NCBI GenBank assembly: GCA_030248295.1
Contig: JASANH010001213.1
Coordinates: forward strand, 62,001 to 126,000
Direction of reading: 5' to 3'
Source of the DNA: Mesodorylaimus sp. YZB2_4
Taxonomy: Eukaryota; Nematoda; Enoplea; Dorylaimida; Dorylaimidae
DNA: 64,000 nucleotides
Of this stretch, positions 11,836 through 21,770 are shown in pieces. How positions within the stretch are numbered: the stretch's first letter is position 1; every line of letters starts with the position of its first letter. The translations under genes were made by a program, and so were the position numbers. Under the pieces are notes generated by a model. The model searched no databases. It saw nothing but the letters and a program-made list of their open reading frames with translations, and was not told where the DNA came from.

Positions 11836-12113
11836 AGGTATGTTCATGATTAAGGTGGCCAATCTGGGGCTCACAAGCGGGCGTGCAACCAAGGATTTAT
11901 GAGGCTGCTACGAGTAGTACAATTTGCTTTGTATGCTCAGGCAAACTATGCCTAGCCTGAATCGATGCAAAAGTGCATAACACCAATTCGAGCCAACTTT
12001 GGGCTTTGCATGAAGATGCCATTACATTACCGTTGACAAAAGAGTGCATCACTAACATCATCAAAGAAATGGCCTCCATTTATCTGCCATCCACAAGCTG
12101 CAGAGGCCCATTG

Positions 12114-12459
12114 TCAGTTCTCTTTGGACTGGTATCTTCTACTGGCGCCTGGTCGTAAGAACATTGACGGCAGGGCTTTAATCAATGCGTCTTTTCTAAA
12201 ATGGAAAGGTTCGCAGTTTTGCAACTTCTTTACACAGGCAACAAAACGCACAAAAAAATCATTGGTCTTACTTTAGCGTGATTATTATTGGACGCCGGGG
12301 TTTGACCAATCTCGTAGGTGATAGCATCAAGTATCTTTGTCTTGCCAATGATCCCGCTGTGTAGAAATGAGTTCCAGGAATCCGTCCCCCATGCGCATTT
12401 ATAGCAAAGAAAATCATTAGAATTCCAACAGCAATCGCATTCCTGGAGAGGTCAGGCAT
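12114..12459 (-). CDS. Predicted small secreted peptide precursor (2 exons)
   Basis: Exon 1 (12459-12272) begins MPDLSRNAIAVGILMIFFAI, a signal-peptide-like start ending near NAHG. It continues with basic, proline-containing sequence (RYLMLSPTRLVKPRRP) to donor GTAAGA. Exon 2 (12195-12114), after acceptor CATTTTAG, joins in phase 2 and encodes KDALIKALPSMFLRPGASRR then YQSKEN and a stop. The 89-aa product has KPRR, KK and RR sites, as neuropeptide or peptide-hormone precursors do, but also like any short basic secreted protein. The intron is 76 bp. The class is inferred from architecture alone. Confidence 0.45.
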
Positions 12460-13267
12460 CCTTGCGATTGTTCTTATCGCAGTAATGGAAGTGACTTGCT
12501 GTCGTCGAAGTTTATAATCGTCAGGCTAGTTGCTATGGTCGATCGCAGTCAGAGTATAAAAGTGTCTAATCAAGGCGCTGAACCTGACATGTAGGCGTAT
12601 CCGATTCAGCTTCCCCTTGCCTACTTACGTCAATGTCAAGATCGATTGAGTGTTTCGCAACATAGTAACCCGCCAGTCCTATTATCCAAGACAACATGCA
12701 AATCTGGGCGTTCTGCTTGGAGGCTTGCTGAAGGGTGCTTTGAGTTAGATACTTTCATGGTCTAGCGCAAACGTGGGCGACAAAAGGTGCGGCAATATGC
12801 ACGTATGAATTTTAGATGTGTGCTAATGAAAAATATTCATCCAACCTACATTTTCATTGACGATTGGAGTGGAGAGTAGGTCAATTTTTTTAAAATGTGC
12901 TGACTTTCGTAAAAAATCTTTGCTCCACGAATCTTTCTCGGTTCCTGTTTTTAATGACAGAAGGGAGAGGTCATATTTCTGAGAAAGGGATGCAATCTAG
13001 GCGGGCGATATTTCCAAACCCAAAATGATTGGCATCTTATAAACCCTTAGCTCTAGTGGCTCTAGGGTTGAATCATTTATGTGGGTCTTTGAATTTTTTT
13101 GAGTCGGTTCATTATATGGCCTTTTGTTCTCCCATGCCTCGCTTCTGTAAGACTAATTTCTAGAGGTCGCCATACACATCCTCAGGCATCTCATTATTGC
13201 TGTGTGAAAAATGTTTTATTATCCCGAGAGAAAAACTCACTTTACCCTCCATCACATATCGTGTACA
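12460..13267. other. Intergenic between lipase 3' end and secreted-peptide gene
   Basis: About 0.8 kb with no supported gene. TATA-like GATTATAAAC on the minus strand near 12510 could serve the downstream 12.4-kb gene. Confidence 0.4.
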
Positions 13268-16062
13268 TCACGAAGTTCTTCTCGTCGCGTTCGCAAAGTC
13301 GGATCGAATATCGTTCAGGATAGGAATATAGACATCTCGTTGTACACGGGAGCCCCAAATGAAGTCCACGTGGTTGTAATCGTACAAAAACACATCAGCA
13401 ATCACATTTTTCAGTCGTGTGATTATGGCGGCAACGTCTTCCGGGGGTGCCAAGTAATCCTTATCGCCCCAATATATGCCGATCGGGGTGTCGATAAGGC
13501 TGATGTCGTATGTTGGTGGGGTCTCCTACAACATCAATATCGCTGAGCAGGCGGTTTGTCGGAATCGCAACCGTACTTGGCCGTAACGTATTCTATTCCT
13601 GCTGGCAGTTCCGTAATCGTACTTCTGGAATTGTCCACTTTTGACCATTTGTCCGAAATGGGCCACTGTTCTCCAGGAAGTGCCGGATGGCAGATGAGAC
13701 ATAAATACAGGAACCCGTGACTGAAATCGATCACTTTGGACGGTTTGTCCCTTCAGCCTGTCTGCTAACAGTCCGGGCTTACTTTGTTCAACTGCCCAGT
13801 GTCTGGGCCTTCGGTCAGAAATATAACATTGGAACATATCAACTCCGCAGCTGTTGGTCCGCATGCTAACTTGACCATTCTCTTTGCGATGGGATTGGTT
13901 GATAAGAATGCGCCCTGGTTCACACCCAATTTGGCCATTGTACTCTAAAGTTTGCATCTAATGTATGTATTTTGGATTATACTGGGGAACGGTTACAAGT
14001 ACAGTAGGTAGGTATATATGCAGCTTGGATTACCCTTCCCTGGTCAAACTGTTAGTAACATCGAGTAGCTGCTATACGATGCCTGTGCTAGAAGATAGTT
14101 CTCGCGGTCCTACAAAACTACCGTACTTTACGTTACAAACGAGGTCTATATAGCTCTGGGAAGTTTTTTTCGGCGCCATTCGGGCACCGCTCGACGGATT
14201 TTGATGAAATTTGACCCCATCATGCGGGACATGGTGCCCGAAAATCATACGATGGGATTTCGCGATATTTCGATCGGTTCGGGAGATATCGATCAAAAAT
14301 GACTTCTAAAGTGTGGACCCCGTAATGTAGAATATGAGTCCGCAAGTCGGACCAGGGAAGAGTTAAATATTCAAATAGAAACCAATGCTGTACCTAGTAT
14401 TCACTGCATAATTACGGTAACACCTCTGAGTGGGGGCATTGGCGCAACGGTAGCGCGTCTGACTAAGGCTGGGTGTTCGACTCACTCATGTCCCAATCAT
14501 TTTCGATTTGTCTCTTGTCGTTTTGAAGCTGCTGTGGTCTGGTTTATCCAGGACGGTTCTCCAGGTTGCTGGAGCAATATGAGCCATACTTACATCAGTT
14601 GTTGACACGACCGCTAATACATTTCGTGCCGCCCCCTTCAGATTTTTTCCTGTCGTTACTGGTCCCAATCCGTAAAATCGCCGAATCTAGAATGTGCTGA
14701 AATACACTGTGTACTGCATAGCCTCATCGAAAGAAGAGGAATACTTTTTTCGAGTATCTCTGATTCGTTGATAACAAAGCAAACGCAGTGGTCGTCCCCA
14801 TGGAGTGGCCGATGTAATAGAGGAAGCTCGACTGGGTAACTCTCAAGATGTAATCAATTGTGGCTGGTAGATCGTACTCTGCCATTTGGTCCCAACTAAA
14901 TAGAGCACCACGACAGCACGCGCTTTTGCGTGAGCTTGTGTTTTATGTTAGTCGTGCTTCACACATGCAGCATCTATTATATGTATCTCCCTTTTCTGCA
15001 TGTATGCAGAGTGGTTCAAGTGATTAGCAATCAACGAACACGTCTAAAATCAATTCTTATTGGTCATACTCGCCTCGCTCTTTTTGCTATAATAGGCCAC
15101 AATGGATATGTAAGACTCACAAGGAACAAAGGCTCTATGCAGACCCCGATAGATTAGGGGCGCTAAAAGCCCGAATTGTTGCTGGCCAGAGTGGGCTGAT
15201 CTCTTATCCGTATACCCGTCATGTCATGTCATGTCATACTTTTTGCATAGCCGAGCACCGTAAGGCGCACTCAAGGGCGAAGGAACACATATTCTACAAC
15301 CATTTTGTACCGAGGCGGGAGTCGAACCCTCCCCGTAAGTGCACCCAGCGTGAGAGGCAGACACCTTAACCCGCTAGGCCACGACCCCGTACCCCAACTA
15401 CTCACCTAAAGTCCCAGAAGGAATGCTAAAAATTAAAAAAACACTGCAAATATATGCGTTTTAAAAGAGAAAATTGGTGACGGTTACGTGAGATAAAGGA
15501 ATACTTTCATGCCGTCTGCCATAAAAGTTGCCGCGAAAATTTCCAAGCCACACATCCAGACCAGCATCGGCGTAAATGTAAGCGGCGTCCTTATCAGGCA
15601 GGTTACTGAGAAAGCAGATACAGCTAGAAAGAAATACGGCGGATCGAGATCAGGATCGGATTTGGAAAGAAGGCTACAGGAACCGTTGGTTTACCTGGCG
15701 TCCAGCCCGTGCATGAACAGTACGGCTGGTCGGGGATGACGTGGAATGGTGGACTGATTTCTACCGTATGGGATCCGGAAAGCAATAAGTATATACCCAT
15801 CAGCGGTCCTAATTTCATGGCTTTCTATCGGGAATCCCCAGCGACGGACTATGTCTTCCTATAGAACATATACTGTAAGTCGCCCTGTTTTCAATACAGT
15901 AATACTGCATACCAGAGTCATATGTATTTCAGGATCGGTGGTTGTCTGTCGATTGGGTGTCCATGGCCACGAGTTGGACGGAGTAAAATAAAGAATACAC
16001 GTGAGAAAAGCCCGCAGCAATGGTACCATGGCTCTGGAAGAGGAAAAATGGAAGCAGGCCAC
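13268..16062 (-). CDS. Lysosomal acid lipase-like secreted lipase, nine exons
   Basis: Exons are 16062-15913, 15858-15695, 15605-15488, 15425-15406, 14895-14745, 14686-14594, 13944-13783, 13720-13577 and 13525-13268. All introns are GT-AG and every phase matches, giving 419 aa (408 if started at 16029). The N-terminus is a signal peptide (MVPLLRAFLTCILYF), then TTDPEIHM and RWGFPIESHEIRTADGYIL, HGLDA, ADAGLDVWLGNFRGN, MAEYDLPATIDYIL, nucleophile elbow GHSMGT, SRVPVFMSHLPSGTS, GDKD (catalytic Asp) and YDYNHVDFIWG (catalytic His). This order and length match the acid/gastric lipase family (LIPA-like), which hydrolyses cholesteryl esters or triacylglycerols in lysosomes or gut. The oxyanion/lid area includes an unusual stretch after GLGPV (31-codon exon 6); an alternative donor there is possible. 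Confidence 0.85.
14433..14495 (+). pseudogene. tRNA-Trp-like remnant lacking anticodon arm
   Basis: The acceptor stem GGGGCAT pairs with ATGTCCC, the D arm GGCGCAACGGTAGCGC matches tRNA-Trp, and the T arm GGGTG-TTCGACT-CACTC is paired. Only 14 nt (GTCTGACTAAGGCT) replace the anticodon arm and variable loop, so no anticodon exists. It lies in intron 6 of the lipase gene, on the opposite strand. Confidence 0.6.
15220..15388 (-). mobile_element. SINE-A copy inside lipase intron
   Basis: Reverse copy of SINE-A. The tRNA-like head (minus strand GGGGTCGTGGCCTAGCGGG) ends at 15388, the B box includes GGTTCGACTCCCG, and the tail is a TGACA-type repeat at 15220-15235. It sits just downstream of the 20-bp microexon of the lipase and is cotranscribed with the gene. 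Confidence 0.75.
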
Positions 16063-17568
16063 GTGTTAATTGACAACTTGCTTGCAAATAAACTATGGAG
16101 CGAGCTGGGCTTGACTCGACCACGATATTTGATACCTACACATTGTCCTGCCACATGTCACAGAGACGAACAGCGGCAGTGTGTTTACATATCGCGTCAA
16201 CTGGTTTCAAATTCCACGCTTCATTTAAATGTACACTTGGCAATAGTGCGAATTTTTCACAGAAAGAGCTTCTTCGCAGACACAGCAGCAGGGTCACGTT
16301 GAAAGGAAATACATGTTACTGTGCTGTAGATGTGAAGAGCGACCAGCCTGATAACTTCCGTTGTCACAGACCAAAAACATTTTTTATCGGCCACTGCATT
16401 TAAACACAGGGTCAACTACCTAATGTTAGTAGTAATCTACTACTGACAAGAAAATCCGTCTTCGCGGCTTTTGAGAAATGGAAAATTTTTTTTTTGAAAT
16501 TTTATCCAGCGAAGGCGTTCTTGTTATGCTTTCGATTCCTCTGTTGTTGATATCAATATCCATATCTTTATCTATATCTAATTATAACAAAATTTTTTGA
16601 GATATAAATATTCATATTAATCTTTTTGAGATATATAGTATCTTTGGTGATATCTTTATCCATATCTTTCTCGGTCGAAATATTAATAATACTGGTAAAT
16701 ATACACATTTCCAACCTCTGGAACTAATAGTTGAACCCAAAATATCTCCTGTGTTTCGTTTGTGACGACTTTTTTATCACATTGACGAGATATTTTGAAT
16801 TTACTGACTTTTCGTACAAAAGTATGTAGGGTCATGGAGTTGTATCTACTTTGCTATGCACTGTTAGGGCCCTGGCGGCAGGGTTTTTGCTCCCGCGCCA
16901 TCCAGGAACCCTGATGGGGGATAATCACTACCGCTTCCTGCCCGCGACTTTCTCTGTTGGAAATTCTCTATCCCCGCCTATTAGACAATAAGGCATTTCT
17001 ACTCACCCGCAAATCGTGAAAAAGTTTCTCAAATCTGCAATTTTTCCGTGAAAACTCTGCCCAAAACATAAAATGGCCAGTAAAAAAATATTTCACAAAA
17101 ATTGACGATGTTCAGTGCCTTAGTACACTACAGTACAGTACAGTACCGTAGAGTATACATGGGGCTAGTAGCATCAGAGATGCGTGCTCGATTCCTGACC
17201 AGCTTCATGTTTCAATCTTGTCCTTGTGTTTGGCTCCAATCAGATTGTGAGCCAGATCTATTCTATCCGAAAGTCACTTTAAAATGACCAAAAAAGCAAC
17301 CAGCACAAACGCAAGTCAGACTTGCTTCTCGAAGGTGGAGTTCACTTTTATGCTAAACCTCCTCGACTCCCGCAGCCTGAGAGTTTCACTACCTTTTCTT
17401 CCCTTCCCACAGGGAAAAATGACTCTCGTTCCTCGAAACTCACATGGCCCCCGTTTCAGCCGGTGGTTGGTTCTGGCCAAAAAATCCTATTTCGGCAGGG
17501 TCCTCTTCTGGCGGCTATCCATGGCGCATCCTCTCCTTTTCCTGCATGTAAGTATGAGCTGACCTATG
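16063..17568. other. Intergenic, AT-rich
   Basis: Contains an imperfect ATATC/TATAT satellite-like stretch (16545-16690) and a short ACAGT repeat (17123-17145). A Ser/Pro/Gly-rich open frame at 17290-17573 (+) cannot be supported as a gene. Confidence 0.45.
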
Positions 17569-17681
17569 GCTGAGGGTGAGAAGGCACATTACACACGGAG
17601 TGTTACCCAGGTCGCAGGTCAAACACTGGCCTTGCTCATCTGGCGTCAGAGGCAGACCTAACCCACCAGCGTCACGAGCCT
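17569..17681 (-). mobile_element. Degenerate SINE-A copy
   Basis: The minus strand reads GGCTCGTGACGCTGGTGGGT, then the B-box region GTGTTTGACCTGCG and an AATGTGCCTTCTCACCCTCA-like body. It is more diverged than the 9.6- and 23.3-kb copies, so older. Confidence 0.6.
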
Positions 17682-17768
17682 GCTGCCACGCCGCTATCTG
17701 ATCATCCTGCGGTCACTCAGGGAAGCTTTGAAGCTCCCCTCCCCTTTCCCTCCATTTGCGTGCATTTT

Positions 17769-17957
17769 TCATCCACTAGCTCCCTTTACATTTCCCGCAT
17801 CTTTCGCCGCATTGCCAATCGCCAACGTTGTAGTTTTGTGCCAAGCCTGCATAGAAGCTGGATGTAATGAAGGCAGCTGGAATCGTTTGTATACTGTAGG
17901 TGCATAATTTGGGTCTACTGTAAACCAGCGTAGCAAAGGCTTCCGATTAATGCTCAT
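17769..17957 (-). CDS. Possible 62-aa protein, unknown
   Basis: ATG-initiated ORF (MSINRKPLLRWFTVDPNYAP...) with balanced composition, ending KDAGNVKGASG. No signal peptide, membrane segment or recognised motif. It may be a genuine small basic protein or a chance ORF. Confidence 0.25.
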   Translation of the reverse strand: MSINRKPLLRWFTVDPNYAPTVYKRFQLPSLHPASMQAWHKTTTLAIGNAAKDAGNVKGASG

Positions 17958-18120
17958 TCTGGGGGAAATTTAGTCATTCGAATTTTGATATCTTGCACAA
18001 GAAGCCGACAGAATTTTCGAACTTAGAAAGAGGTGCATGAAAGAATCTATACATATCAGAACGCATTTTTCCAAATTTAATCAAAATAGGTGTTTCCTAG
18101 CGATAGCATGGTGTAGTGAT

Positions 18121-18230
18121 CAGGAGTATGCTAGTTTTATATTTACAGCGCATTGCTCTGAATATCGCTGCCTTAATTTTATTTGGCACTACACTAGTAC
18201 ATTTTTTGTGTCTAATCATGAGTCATGCTA
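18121..18230 (+). repeat. Dispersed direct repeat, copy 1 of 2
   Basis: About 110 bp closely similar to 50872-50980 in the same orientation, sharing ATGCTAGTTT, GCGCATTGCT and TGTCTAATCATGA. Non-coding; class unknown. Confidence 0.65.
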
Positions 18231-19637
18231 CGAGGGGAGTTCAAAAAGTTCGTAGCCTGACCACATTTCAATTGAAACTGTACAATGTCATGCTTATTCT
18301 TTATCCATGGGGGCGCGGTAGCGTTCCCCATGTAGTACATGTGCCACACCAACAACGATATCTCAACAGCCTGATGTCACGAGGCAATGAAATTTCGTTT
18401 CTTAGTGTAACTTTACACTAGATTAACTTCTACCGAAGGAATTTGCAAGATCTTTTTCCGTTCGGGCCCCACTCATAGTAGGGGTGCGAGGGCGAAAAAC
18501 CCGACCCAGGCTTCTTGTTTTCGCTTTAACTCGCGAACCATGCAGCCAGAACCAATGAAATTTGGTATGGACATAGGGGACTAGTTGGGGAAGGCGCGTA
18601 CCAACAATCTTTTCGAAATCTTTACTGGTTATTCTTATATGGGCAGAAAAGTGCCGCGTAATATATGTATGTATGTATGTATAGACCCGATAGATCACAA
18701 CACCGATCTGGAGCTGTGTGAGAGCGGGGGATCCAGCTATATGCTCAAACGACAGTGTAACATCACTGCTGGTGCCTTTTGGCATTTATTTTGACGACAT
18801 ATTTCCCCAAATTGCTGTAGGGTCCTCAGAGTCCACTCGGGCAAAATTATCATTTTTTGCACTTTTGGACCTCATAAAAGCCGTCTGGAGAGGCGCGGGG
18901 CAATTTTTTATGGCTCAATCGAGTCAGGAAGGTGCGGGGAGCAATTCCTGACAAAAAATGTCACTTGTTATAAAAGTTTGAAGTTTTGGTTTTTTGTTGG
19001 GGGTCCATTCAAACATAAAAACTCAAAAAATTTGGAAGCGCAGAAAAATTCTGCAGGATATGACTTGGTGGCTCATCGAGGATATACAGGGTCATAGGAC
19101 TCATGGAATTTCTGTAATATTAATACATATATAAACGAAAAACCCCATGTCTAGTTTTCAAAATGGCGGGAAATTCAAAATGTGAGATTTAACACTTCTC
19201 GCACATTTTGAAAGCTGTCTCTGCACAAGAATGACGATGACAGTAATACTTAAAAAAATAAAACGAAACTGGAACATTTTTAAAAAAGGCGCGAAATTCA
19301 AATTAAAGAACTGACTTTAAAAAAACGGTTTTATACAGAAGAGGCGTAATATGAAAAGTGACTGACAATGACAGCGGACGTTAGAGGGACCGGTTTGCGG
19401 AACCTCGCATCTTTCCCTCATACTTTTGCGAGTTGGGCGCAAAACGGGGTCGCTGCATGAGCTTCAATAAACACAATATGCAGTAAATACGAGGGAAAGC
19501 GAGTCTGAAATCTTGTACATGGAATGCCGTGAATGGCAGCGTGGAAAAATTGAGTAGAGATAATGCTGCAACATATTTTATAAAATTTGGTCATTTGAAT
19601 ACTGCTTGTCACTCACCATCAAATTTGACTTGGGCAC
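18231..19637. other. Intergenic, no gene seen
   Basis: Includes a GTAT tetranucleotide run at 18664-18680 and AT-rich sequence; nothing coding is supported. Confidence 0.5.
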
Positions 19638-19731
19638 ATCATGTTCATGTTCACGTATTTCCACATCACCAAAAGCTTATGCGCACTCGAGGGTGAAGGG
19701 ACACACTTCACACGAAACGATTTACCAGCCC
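19638..19731 (-). mobile_element. SINE-A 3' fragment
   Basis: The 3' body only, in reverse: the CATGTTCATGTTC tail, CCACATCACC and CGAGGGTGAAGGGACACA. The tRNA-like head is missing. Confidence 0.65.
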
Positions 19732-21770
19732 AACATGTTGAAAATCCATGAGACTACAATAAAAGATCTCCTCATGACATACAGAACTGACCTGATGCTT
19801 GCTGAACTCAGTCTACAGTGCAACGTCTAGTCTGAAGGAAAGGTTGCATTTCCCAGAACTACTAGTACTCAGAAACGTGAAAACGAGTGCCGAAACTTAG
19901 CTGAGCCAGAGAGAGAGATTTAGTGGAAGACTCGTCATGGTTGTCGTGCGACAAAACAATGGCCACTGATTTTAATCTCTTGCGCATGCGTAGAAGCGAA
20001 TTTCGTAGAATGGTTCTATGTACTCGCACTCACGATCTCATGTGCTCGAACGCAGCCAGCCCTCGAGGGGGTATATTAGGTGGGTGGAGAAGAGTCAGGA
20101 CTGAAAAAGGAATGAAATTAGCAAAAAATTCATGAAATGAAACTGGGAAAGGTAGTACATGTGGTTCGATGCGCCTTCGGAGCAGGCCAGTCCAGGCTGA
20201 CAAAAGGTGATCAAGAAAGATCCTGCCTGGCTCTGGCTAGTCACATGTACTCGCGGTTTTAGGGTTGACAACTAGACCATAACAACTAGCCTCATTTATG
20301 TCACCAGCCATGCCAGATGCTACTCTGAGCAATGCTGATGCACCAAGGTATTGTTCCAGAAGCAGCGGACCTTGCATGCTTCTGCTTGACGATTTTGTGA
20401 TCGCGATAAAATCAAGCACGAGGAGCAAGTCCGGCACCTTATTTCGCATTGCCTATCCAGACATCAGGGAATGCGCAATAAATAGGGACTGAGCCATCGT
20501 TTCCCATTCGTATCAAATATATTCTGGTCGAATGTCCACTTGCTATCTCTGAATGCCAAGGATATGCGAATCTTGCAATACAGCGTCTGGCGCCAGGGTG
20601 ATGATCCTGAATTTTTGTAACGATTACGCTGTCGGTATGTCTTTCAAATCGCATCAAAAAAATCTTTTGGCTAAAGCGCATTCTTTCGGCAAAGTCTTAT
20701 TATATCTTGATTAAGTGTACGATCCCTTTACAGTGCACTCTGAGAAATGTTCGAGCGCCTTCACCAATTCTACTTCCTACTACTGCGAACATAGCTACAA
20801 AAACGGCGCCGCCAAGGATTACATAATGTGACACTTCTTGCATGTGTCTTTGACGGGGCCATCTCGGTTCAACCATCCTTGCGGCCAGAATCCCTATTGG
20901 CTATTGCCCCTTTCAACCCGAGTCGCATTTCGGCCAGCATCCCTTTAAGGCCAGTTCGTAAGGTGTTTGAATCTCTAGGCATGCCTGCACCCGCACCCGT
21001 GATTTACAATGACCACAATCGAGAACTAAAAGCTCGGATCTACCATCGACGCTCCAGAATCCAGATGCCTTTGAGAAACGAGCGCATTTGTTTCATCGAG
21101 ACTCAAAATATTCTGGCTGAAACTGGACTGGCCATTAGGGGACTCTGGCCAAAACGGGGCACAATCTCTTCGATTGCGAGCATTTGTGGGTTCACGAAAA
21201 GAGATGGGCTAAATCCCGAGGGTGCGATTTACAGAAGAGATAGAATTCATACCTACTGTGCTATAGCGTTCAGGTAGGACCCTCATTGTCAGTGACTAGA
21301 CATCGAGAGAGATGGAAGCTTGCCAGCAGGTGAGTTAGAACAGACGACAGCCGTCGACCAATTCGGCCAAATTGTACTTGGCTTAGCTTTGGTCTTGGCT
21401 CGACATGTATCCCCACTAGGCCAGGACAAAGGGTGCATACGGCCTAACGATCTAAACAGTACAGTTTATATGCTATCTCCTTGGGGGCATGAAACACTTC
21501 AGAATTGCTTACGAAAAGTCCTACGGCAGCAACCAGTCGACCACGATGGACAGTGACGCACATAGATAGACATAGTGCTAGGAGAAAGGGAGCGAAACGG
21601 TTCATTTTATCTCCCGCCAGGCTACTTTGTGTACGCACATGGGTCACACGATAAACGCCAATATCCCTTCGCTGTACATCCAACCAGTCCAGTAAAAACT
21701 CTGCTTGCGTCTACGTCTGACGAATTCTCACCCACCGACCAAGAATTCCAAGAATATTTGAATATTCCGG
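19732..21770. other. Intergenic upstream of the DEG/ENaC gene
   Basis: Open frames at 20237-20681 (-) and 20828-21277 (+) have no family signature. The latter contains repeated CTGGCC-type blocks in both orientations (near 20880 and 21110), which suggests a diverged inverted-repeat element. Confidence 0.4.

Noticed and set aside
17290..17573. Ser/Pro/Gly-rich open frame (+) downstream of a GAAGGTGG context
   Set aside because: Open in two frames at once and without a start, splice signal or recognised domain.
20828..21277. 149-aa plus-strand ORF
   Set aside because: No domain; composed partly of repeated CTGGCC-type blocks present in both orientations, so more likely repeat DNA.
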